Origin: Cyanobium sp. PCC 7001
GTDB lineage: Bacteria; Cyanobacteriota; Cyanobacteriia; PCC-6307; Cyanobiaceae
Direction of reading: 5' to 3'
Assembly (NCBI RefSeq): GCF_000155635.1
Contig: NZ_DS990556.1
Coordinates: 2,490,607-2,554,606, forward strand
Length of the DNA stretch: 64,000 nucleotides
In this document: piece after piece, positions 47,166 through 64,000 of the stretch
Position numbering within the stretch: position 1 is the stretch's first letter
Layout: each line of letters opens with the position of its first letter
The notes under the pieces: generated by a model
Seen by the model: only the letters and a program-made list of their open reading frames with translations
Databases searched by the model: none
Told to the model about the DNA's origin: nothing
Translations under genes and position numbers: made by a program

Positions 47166-48035
47166 ATGACCCCCCAAGCCAACGCTGCAACGGTCCAGCC
47201 CTCGGCAGAGCTCTCGGAAGAGCTGCCGTCCCAGCCGCCAGCCCAGCTGATCGATTCCCACTGCCACATCGTCTTCCGCAACTTCGAGGACGACCTGGAC
47301 GCCGTGGTGCAGCGCTGGCGCGAGGCGGGTGTGGTGGGTCTGGTCCATGCCTGCGTCGAGCCCGCCGAGATCCCCGCCATCCGGGCCCTCGCCGACCGCT
47401 TCCCCGAGATGCGCTATTCCGTGGGCGTCCATCCGCTCGATACCGAGCACTGGCAAGCGGAAACCGCCCAGGTGCTGCGGCAGGCGGCCCTGAGCGACCG
47501 CCGCGTTGTGGCCATCGGCGAGCTGGGCCTCGATCTGTTCCGTGACAAGAACCTCGAGGAGCAGCTGGCCGTGCTCCGTCCCCAGCTCGATCTGGCCTGC
47601 GAGCTGGATCTGCCCGTGATCGTGCACTGCCGCGACGCGGCGGCCCCGATGCTGGAGGAGCTGCGGGTGCGGGCCGCTCAGGGACGCTGCCCCCGGGGGG
47701 TGATGCACTGCTGGGGCGGCACGCCCATGGAGATGGAGGCCTTTCTGGAGCTCGGCCTCTACATCAGTTTTAGTGGGGTCGTCACCTTCCCGAAAGCCGA
47801 GGACACCCACACCTGCGCCCGCCGGGTGCCGGCCGACCGCTACCTGGTCGAGACCGACTGTCCCTTCCTGGCGCCGGTGCCGCGGCGGGGCAAGCGCAAC
47901 GAGCCGGCCTACGTGGCGGCCGTGGCTGCCCGGGTGGCCGAACTGCGTGGGGAGTCCCTCGCCACCGTGGCCCGCACCAGCACGGCCAACGCCAGGCGGC
48001 TGTTCGCCTTGCCCCAGGCAGGTGACAATGTATGA
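47166..48035 (+). CDS. tatD: TatD family hydrolase (metal-dependent DNase)
   Basis: 289 residues. Metal ligands are seen in LIDSHCHIVF, IGELGLDLF, VIVHCRDA, GVMHCWGG and VETDCPFLAP, the standard TatD order. TatD proteins are 3'-5' deoxyribonucleases involved in DNA repair and turnover. The N-terminal 25 residues are an extra Gln/Pro/Ser-rich extension. The stop codon overlaps a likely -10 element for rpoB. Confidence 0.93.
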   Translation: MTPQANAATVQPSAELSEELPSQPPAQLIDSHCHIVFRNFEDDLDAVVQRWREAGVVGLVHACVEPAEIPAIRALADRFPEMRYSVGVHPLDTEHWQAETAQVLRQAALSDRRVVAIGELGLDLFRDKNLEEQLAVLRPQLDLACELDLPVIVHCRDAAAPMLEELRVRAAQGRCPRGVMHCWGGTPMEMEAFLELGLYISFSGVVTFPKAEDTHTCARRVPADRYLVETDCPFLAPVPRRGKRNEPAYVAAVAARVAELRGESLATVARTSTANARRLFALPQAGDNV

Positions 48036-48036
48036 T
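48009..48036 (+). promoter_or_regulatory. Candidate promoter for the rpoB operon
   Basis: TTGCCC (48009-48014) and TATGAT (48031-48036) are spaced by 16 bases and lie across the end of tatD. The -10 element includes the tatD stop codon. A start near 48043 would give a leader of about 185 bases before rpoB. Confidence 0.4.
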
Positions 48037-48119
48037 GCTTCATTGGCCTGGAAGCGAAAGCGCTCCTTGTTGTCAACGCCTGCAGTCTTGACCCGATCCC
48101 GCTAAGTGCGCCCGCCGGG

Positions 48120-48146
48120 CAGCCGTTCCCCCCTGGGGAGCGGCTG
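48120..48146 (+). other. Strong hairpin in the rpoB leader
   Basis: CAGCCGTTCCCC pairs with GGGGAGCGGCTG around a three-base loop, twelve pairs with one G:U. It lies about 80 bases before the rpoB start. There is no U-run after it, so a simple terminator is unlikely; an attenuation, processing or regulatory site is possible. Confidence 0.55.
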
Positions 48147-48228
48147 TTCGCGTGGTTTGCCGTGGATTCCACCAGCTGACAGAGCCGACCGGCCACCCCC
48201 TCCACATCCGTTCCTGCAGGTTCACCGC

Positions 48229-51519
<3,291 letters not shown>

Positions 51520-51623
51520 TCGCTGATCGATTCGGATCGCCTGACGGCCATCCGGCCACGGCCATCTCAGCAACGCCTTCCGTGTTGACGCACACCCCCT
51601 CGATCTCCGCGCGCTAGCCCTCC

Positions 51624-58962
<7,339 letters not shown>

Positions 58963-59073
58963 GAACTGGAGGCAGACCAATGCTGAAATCTTCTGAGTCC
59001 TGGCGATGGAATGCACTGGTCACCTCTGTATTCTATTTCCTTGACTCCATCTCTGCCGAGGTGATCTAGGCGG

Positions 59074-60336
59074 ATGCTATTTGTCACAGGTTGTCATCGG
59101 TCGGGAACTTCGTTTATTGCCCATCTGTTGAGGTCTGTGGCAGACAGGATCGGCCTAGGCAATGCTCTTGACTCCGAATCGCTGTTGTTGCCGCCGACTT
59201 TCGACAATCAAATAGGCTACTTTGAATCCCGCAGTCTGATGGCTGCCAATGATAAGATTCTAGATCTTTTCTGTTGCCGCTGGGATGCGCCATGGTTGCA
59301 GGCTCCGGACTTCACTGCTGATCCGGTTCGTAGGTTTCTCGTGGGGCTTCGCCCTGCTCTCTCCGCCCATGCGGCGGGCGACTTTTGGATCGATAAGGAT
59401 CCCAGGCTCTGTTTAACACGTGAGGCGTTTAGACATATTCTTTCGCGGGAGATACCCGTTGTCGCGATTCTTCGAAACCCTCTTGAGGTTGCCGGGTCAT
59501 TGCATTGCAGGGATGGCTTTCCTGTCGAGCGTGGCATTGCATTGTGGGCGCTTTATAACTTCGAGTTGCTTTGCAAGGACAGTTCGGTACCCAAGCATTG
59601 TTTTGACTATGCCGATTTTGACTCCCCTGATACTTGGCCATTGCAGCGCCTTTGTCATGTGCTTCAGAGTCTCTGGGGTCCATGGATGGATCATGCTGAT
59701 TCGCTCATCACCTCTGAGCTGCTGGGCGAGGTTGTGACTGAGGCCTTTCATGGCTCCCTCAACCGGCAACGCTTGAACACCATGGCTGATCTCGGTGCTG
59801 GTGTCTGTCCTTCCGTGGTGATTCAGTCTGCCGAAACAGCATGGAAACGCCTCAAGGAGCTGATGTGGCTCGATCAACTCTCTCCTCTGACTGCGCGAGA
59901 GGCCTTGGCGCCGCTGCTCATGACTGTGTTGGCACAACCGCAGCAGATCCGTGGTTGGGTATCCCCGGTTGACCTTGCCAGGCAGCGTCACGTCGAACTG
60001 CACGAGATGAAGCGCACCCTTGCAGAAAAGTCTCGACATTGTGACAATCTCGGTCACAAGATTGAAGAACTTGGCGAACGGTCTGCGTCACTTCAAGATC
60101 GAGTTGTTGATCTCGAGAGCAGTCTGCTGCAAGTCCGTGATGTCAATCAGAGACTCATGGCATCGCTCAGCCAGGTGAAAACCCGATCGGAAAACCGCAG
60201 GGAGCGAATCAGGGGTCTCCAGGCCAAGTTGTCATGGAATCGGGCTGCCGTGGTTTCATTGAAGGCAATGCTTCAAGACTCACTGATGCTCCTTGATCGG
60301 TTGAGGGGGTTGCTTGGTATCAGCAGATTGAGGTGA
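59074..60336 (+). CDS. Sulfotransferase-like protein with C-terminal coiled coil
   Basis: 420 residues. The N-terminus has the phosphate loop of sulfotransferases (VTGCHRSGTSFIAHLL), which binds PAPS, and a matching second block with WIDKDPRLC and VVAILRNPLEVAGSL, the usual 3'-phosphate-binding RNP. The last 140 residues form a long coiled coil (HEMKRTLAEKSRHCDNLGHK onward, heptad-rich) ending in a basic helix. The base composition is AT-richer than in neighbouring core genes, which suggests transfer. Sugars of cell-surface polysaccharides are plausible substrates; none can be shown. No glycosyltransferases are adjacent. Confidence 0.75.
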   Translation: MLFVTGCHRSGTSFIAHLLRSVADRIGLGNALDSESLLLPPTFDNQIGYFESRSLMAANDKILDLFCCRWDAPWLQAPDFTADPVRRFLVGLRPALSAHAAGDFWIDKDPRLCLTREAFRHILSREIPVVAILRNPLEVAGSLHCRDGFPVERGIALWALYNFELLCKDSSVPKHCFDYADFDSPDTWPLQRLCHVLQSLWGPWMDHADSLITSELLGEVVTEAFHGSLNRQRLNTMADLGAGVCPSVVIQSAETAWKRLKELMWLDQLSPLTAREALAPLLMTVLAQPQQIRGWVSPVDLARQRHVELHEMKRTLAEKSRHCDNLGHKIEELGERSASLQDRVVDLESSLLQVRDVNQRLMASLSQVKTRSENRRERIRGLQAKLSWNRAAVVSLKAMLQDSLMLLDRLRGLLGISRLR

Positions 60337-60384
60337 TCAGGAGATTGTGAAGTTCTGGAGAATCGGAGATATTATCGCCTTGAA

Positions 60385-61896
60385 TTACCATACATTCTCG
60401 ATCACATTCATGGCCTTGAGGTATGCTGGAGTTTCCTCGCTTGCTCCGGGCTCGTCAGGATTACTGTCATCGGGGATGGCGCGTCTTGCGTTGTCCGCAA
60501 TCACCGCGTTGGCGAGCAATGTGAGCGACTCCGGCCGCTCCAGACTCTGCAGCGCCTCGGAGTAGCGGCGGCTGTGGGAGGGCCGCACCGATTCCTGGCA
60601 GTAGTTCGAGAGTTCCCGGCTCTCGGTCATCACCCGGTAAGCGATCGCTTTGGTGTCAGCCTTGCCGAAGATCGCCATGTAGAGCAGGTTCACCATCGAG
60701 GCATCGTGCACCTGGATGCCGTAGTTGAGCAGGATCTGGGGCCAGTAGCGCAGGGCCTTGAGGCCTTCGAGGCCCCCCTTCTTCACGCCGGCCTGCTCGC
60801 ACCACTGCTCGAACTCATCCACGTCATTGGGGCAGCGGCCCAGCCGTCGCATGCCCTCCGCCAGAATCTGGCCGGCCTGAAAGTTGCGGGTGGGTCTGCC
60901 GCACACCGGCAGCATCATGCTGCCGCGCACGTCGGCCACCATGGCCGTGAGCTGGGTGAAGGTGTGGTCGCGCACCTTCTCCATGTCGCCGCCACGGCTG
61001 AGGGTGGCTTCGATTCTCTGCACGCCGTAGCCGAGCTCGGTGAGCGGAAAGGGCTGACGGCCGTAGAGCCGTTGCCGATCGCGCCGGCGCATCGACACGG
61101 AGGAGGCCTGATCCAGGCACTGATCCAGCAGCAGCGTCAGCAGAGTGGGCAGGATGCCGGTGTTCTCGGCGTGGAAGCCATAGCCGAAGCCGGCGAAGAT
61201 CGACGAGATGTTCTTGGCCGCCTTGATGTACTGGGCCTCCACGTTGTGGACGCCGGGTGACACCTGAATGTTGGGCGAAAGGCGATCCAGCAGCCGGGCT
61301 CCCAGCAGTGCGGTGATGGCGTTGGGATGGCAGAAGTTGGCCGTGAAGCTGTCCACCGGATCCCGCAGGGCCCCGTGGCGGTGGAAGCCTGAGAAAAAGG
61401 CCAGATTCGGCTGCCGCTCGCACAGCACGTAGGAGTCGTTGCGCAGCGGATCGTGGCTGAAGGAGCCCGCAAGGCAGGCCAGCACCACCTGCTCGCGGCC
61501 CAGCTCGCGACGCAGCTCACAGGCGTCGTGCAGATCCTGCTCGATGTGGTTGCTGTTGGCCGTGAGCACCACCAGATCGCAGCATTCGATCAGGTCCTGC
61601 AGGGTGTTCTCCTGCACCCGGCCATCGCGCTCGTGCCGCACCATCCGCTCCATGGTGGCCACGTGGGTCGGATCCATACCCGAGAGGTCTCGCGGGGAGA
61701 AGGCCCCGAACAGGGAGCGGCCGGGCCGTGGCGCCAGCATGAGACGGTCCCCGCCCCCGTGCATGGCGCTGTTGTAGGCCAGGGAGGCCGGATAGAGGCC
61801 GATGCTGTAGAAGCCCACACGGCCCTGCTCCAGCGCCAGGATCCGCCGCTTGACGGTGTCCTGGTCGAGCGAGTCGGCGAAGAAGCTGTTCAGCAT
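60385..61896 (-). CDS. Conserved-looking protein of unknown function with a Rossmann-like segment
   Basis: 503 residues, high GC. The sequence is regular and clearly coding: GFYSIGLYPASLAYNSAMHG at the start, a strand-helix unit DLVVLTANSNHIEQDLHDAC, and AQYIKAAKNISSIFAGFGYG in the middle. The order of segments recalls NAD-dependent dehydrogenases of the 6-phosphogluconate or glycerol-3-phosphate type, but the GxGxxG fingerprint is not seen. I believe it is conserved in picocyanobacteria, but cannot name it. It is divergent from the symporter gene, 65 bases away. Confidence 0.6.
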   Translation of the reverse strand: MLNSFFADSLDQDTVKRRILALEQGRVGFYSIGLYPASLAYNSAMHGGGDRLMLAPRPGRSLFGAFSPRDLSGMDPTHVATMERMVRHERDGRVQENTLQDLIECCDLVVLTANSNHIEQDLHDACELRRELGREQVVLACLAGSFSHDPLRNDSYVLCERQPNLAFFSGFHRHGALRDPVDSFTANFCHPNAITALLGARLLDRLSPNIQVSPGVHNVEAQYIKAAKNISSIFAGFGYGFHAENTGILPTLLTLLLDQCLDQASSVSMRRRDRQRLYGRQPFPLTELGYGVQRIEATLSRGGDMEKVRDHTFTQLTAMVADVRGSMMLPVCGRPTRNFQAGQILAEGMRRLGRCPNDVDEFEQWCEQAGVKKGGLEGLKALRYWPQILLNYGIQVHDASMVNLLYMAIFGKADTKAIAYRVMTESRELSNYCQESVRPSHSRRYSEALQSLERPESLTLLANAVIADNARRAIPDDSNPDEPGASEETPAYLKAMNVIENVW

Positions 61897-61961
61897 CGGG
61901 CAGGTCTGGTCGGCCGGGATCGGATCAGGCCTTCATACTGCGCCCACCGGCAGCACACCTG

Positions 61962-63731
61962 TTGCACACGATCGACTGGCTGATCCTGATCGGCTATCTG
62001 GTGGCCAGTCTGGTGCTCGGGCTCTGGCTCGCCCGTCGCAACCGCAACGAGGCCGACTACTTCGTGGCGGGCCGTCGCCTCAGTGGCTGGCTGGCCGGCG
62101 CCTCCATGGCGGCCACCACGTTTTCCGTGGACACCCCCCTCTACGTGGCCGGGCTGGTGGGCGTGCGGGGCCTGGCCGGCAACTGGGAATGGTGGAGTTT
62201 CGGGGTGGCCCATGTGGCCATGGCGGTGGTGTTCGCGCCGCTGTGGCGCCGCAGCGGCGTGCTGACGGATGCGGCCTTCACCGAGCTGCGCTACGGCGGC
62301 GCCACGGCGGCCTGGCTGCGGGGCATCAAGGCCTTTCTCTTTGCCCTGCCGATCAACTGCATCGGCATCGGCTACGCGTTCCTGGCCATGGCCAAGGTGA
62401 GTGAGGCCCTGGGGCTGGCCCCCACCCCCCAGGCCCGTCTCACCCTGCTGGCGATCGTGGGGGTGCTGGTGCTGGTGTACACCGCCGCCGGCGGGCTCTG
62501 GGCCGTGGTGGTGACGGACATGGTGCAGCTCGTGCTGGCCCTGGTCGGCGCCACGGCCGTGGCCGTGGCCGCCGTGCACGCCGCGGGCGGCATGGATGCC
62601 CTGCTGGCCAGCCTGCGGGCGCTGGAGAGGCCCGAACTGCTGTCCCTGGTGCCCTGGCAGCTCCGGGACGGCCAGCTGCGCTGGATCGACAGCGCCGGCA
62701 TCTCGATCTCCACCTTCAGCGCCTACATCGCCCTGCAGTGGTGGAGCTTCCGCCGCAGCGACGGCGGCGGGGAATTCATCCAACGGCTGCTGGCCACCCG
62801 CAACGAGCGGGAGGCCCGAGTGGCCAGCTGGGTGTTTCTTGGGGTGAACTATCTGCTGCGCAGCTGGCCCTGGATCCTCGTGGCCCTGGCCGCCGTGGTG
62901 CTCCTGCCCGACCAGACCGACTGGGAGCAGAGCTACCCCCTGCTCGCCGTCCGTCTGCTACCCCCCGTGGCCCTGGGCCTGGTGGTGGTGTCTCTCGTGG
63001 CGGCCTTCATGAGCACCGTGAGCACGGCCGTGAACTGGGGGGCCAGCTACCTCACCCACGACCTCTACCAGCGCTTCATGCGCCCCGCGGCCTCCCAGCG
63101 GGAGCTGCTGCTGGTGGGCCAGATGGCCTCGGTGCTGCTGGTGGTGCTCGGGGTGCTCACGGCCCTGCTGAGCAACAGCATCGGCACGGTGTTCCGGCTG
63201 GTGATCGCGATCGGCACCGGACCCGGGGTGGTGCTGGTGCTGCGCTGGTTCTGGTGGCGGGTCAACGCTGCCGCGGAGCTGGCGGCGATGCTGGGGGGCT
63301 TCGTGGTGGGCTTCGGCACCTCGGTGGTGCCGCTGCTGCGCATCGACGACTACGGCGAGCGCCTGCTGGCCACCACCGGCATCACCGCGGTGCTCTGGCT
63401 GGTGGCCATGCTGGCCACCCCACCGGAATCCGCCGAGGTGCTCGAGCGGTTCGTGCTGCAGGTGAAGCCCGCCGGCCCGGGCTGGCGACACTGGCGGCAG
63501 CGCACCGGCGTGGAGCCCCAGGAGAGCCTGCTCGACCTGCTGGCCCAGCTGGCCTTCAGCTGTGCGGTGCTGTTCGGTGCCCTGCTGGGTCTCGGCGGTT
63601 TCCTGCTCAAGTTGCCGCTCTGGGGCTGGGGAGGTCTGGTCACGGCGGTGCTGGGAACCCTCGCCCTGCGACAGCTGCCGCAGTTGCAGGGCAGCCTGCG
63701 GCGGGCCCTGGGCCAGACCCCGCAGGGGTGA
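61962..63731 (+). CDS. Sodium:solute symporter family protein
   Basis: 589 residues from a TTG at 61962; no better start exists upstream in the frame. About 13 membrane helices are seen, starting with IDWLILIGYLVASLVLGLWL. Family blocks include YFVAGRRLSGWLAGASMAAT, TFSVDTPLYVAGLVG, YTAAGGLWAVVVTDMVQ and FMSTVSTAVNWGASYLTHDLYQRF. These proteins take up solutes with sodium. The substrate is open; sugars or amino/organic acids are all possible. A C-terminal extension with two extra helices follows the core. Confidence 0.85.
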   Translation: MHTIDWLILIGYLVASLVLGLWLARRNRNEADYFVAGRRLSGWLAGASMAATTFSVDTPLYVAGLVGVRGLAGNWEWWSFGVAHVAMAVVFAPLWRRSGVLTDAAFTELRYGGATAAWLRGIKAFLFALPINCIGIGYAFLAMAKVSEALGLAPTPQARLTLLAIVGVLVLVYTAAGGLWAVVVTDMVQLVLALVGATAVAVAAVHAAGGMDALLASLRALERPELLSLVPWQLRDGQLRWIDSAGISISTFSAYIALQWWSFRRSDGGGEFIQRLLATRNEREARVASWVFLGVNYLLRSWPWILVALAAVVLLPDQTDWEQSYPLLAVRLLPPVALGLVVVSLVAAFMSTVSTAVNWGASYLTHDLYQRFMRPAASQRELLLVGQMASVLLVVLGVLTALLSNSIGTVFRLVIAIGTGPGVVLVLRWFWWRVNAAAELAAMLGGFVVGFGTSVVPLLRIDDYGERLLATTGITAVLWLVAMLATPPESAEVLERFVLQVKPAGPGWRHWRQRTGVEPQESLLDLLAQLAFSCAVLFGALLGLGGFLLKLPLWGWGGLVTAVLGTLALRQLPQLQGSLRRALGQTPQG

Positions 63732-63767
63732 TGATGGCGGCGGCGAACGGCCACCTACCCCACGCCC

Positions 63768-63893
63768 GTGCAATTCTTCCGCTCCACCCTGCTGCCGGCG
63801 GCCATCGTGCTGCTGTTTGCCCTGGCCCTGCTGGCGGTGAGTGCCCGCATCTGGCTTCCGGGCGACATGGCTGCCCCTGCCCCGATGGCCTGA
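63768..63893 (+). CDS. Very small single-span membrane protein
   Basis: 41 residues from a GTG at 63768. It is almost entirely one membrane helix (STLLPAAIVLLFALALLAVS) with a basic start and a short Pro/Ala-rich end. It lies 36 bases after the symporter gene and eight before the next start, so the three may be co-transcribed. Proteins of this kind are frequent in cyanobacteria; function unknown. Confidence 0.6.
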   Translation: MQFFRSTLLPAAIVLLFALALLAVSARIWLPGDMAAPAPMA

Positions 63894-63901
63894 GCGGACC
63901 C

Positions 63902-64000
63902 GTGAGTTTTCCGCCCCCCGACCCCCTGCCGGAGCCGCCGGCGACCCCCGGGCCCTACCCCGAGAGTCCCCAGGAGCTCTATCTGGATCCCGAGGTGCTG
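63902..64000 (+). CDS. Start of a protein cut by the window edge
   Basis: Open from a GTG at 63902 to the window end, 33 residues. The visible part is proline-rich and then becomes regular (PESPQELYLDPEVL). It follows the preceding gene by eight bases. Nothing can be said on function. Confidence 0.55.
   Translation, partial: MSFPPPDPLPEPPATPGPYPESPQELYLDPEVL

Overview
The window is high-GC DNA from a picocyanobacterium, most likely of the freshwater Synechococcus/Cyanobium type. It carries psbA (photosystem II D1), a high-light-inducible protein, a CP12 protein, the cyanobacterial split RNA polymerase genes rpoB-rpoC1-rpoC2, and several families seen mainly in cyanobacteria (DUF2301, DUF3493, low-complexity-tail membrane protein, GrrP/GrrA/GrrM). 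The order rpsT-tatD-rpoB-rpoC1-rpoC2 is typical of cyanobacteria. No rRNA gene or CRISPR array was seen; one tRNA gene (Thr, CGU) is present.

Positions 1-12.8 kb are an accessory region. It holds two DUF1254-type exported proteins with the in-frame remnant of a third C-terminus between them, an unrecognised membrane protein, a truncated IS3-like element with a frameshift signal, and a compact integrative element (tyrosine recombinase, small unknown protein, excisionase-like HTH protein, 70-residue protein, RepA-like ATPase). A poorly coding stretch follows, with a serine-recombinase remnant, an arylsulfatase of the CxAxR type and two small unknown genes. A 38-bp imperfect direct repeat brackets the sulfatase segment.

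From 12.8 to 17.9 kb come a CorA-type transporter and, convergent to it, the grrP-grrA-grrM cassette: a predicted ribosomally made, radical-SAM-modified cyclophane peptide (triceptide). This is the most interesting system in the window. Small exported proteins and a VKOR-type thioredoxin-like protein follow.

From 18 to 33 kb is mostly housekeeping: a DnaJ-type cochaperone, hemB, a VOC protein, mutS2, a sugar-type ABC ATPase, obgE, cp12, an ABC-F protein, DUF2301, a glutathionyl-hydroquinone-reductase-like GST, an aspartoacylase, two exported proteins, and psbA with a promoter and a strong terminator. From 33.3 to 34.4 kb an AT-richer islet carries an RTX-like repeat protein.

From 34.5 to 58 kb is again core genome: a cupin, tRNA-Thr, DUF3493, a low-complexity-tail membrane protein, the translation/transcription operon rimP-nusA-ylxR-infB, a metallophosphoesterase, an HtrA protease, rpiA, hisD, rpsT, tatD, the RNA polymerase operon, an HLIP and rlmN. 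An AT-richer sulfotransferase-like gene, a 503-residue protein of unknown function, a sodium:solute symporter and two short genes (the last cut by the window edge) finish the window.
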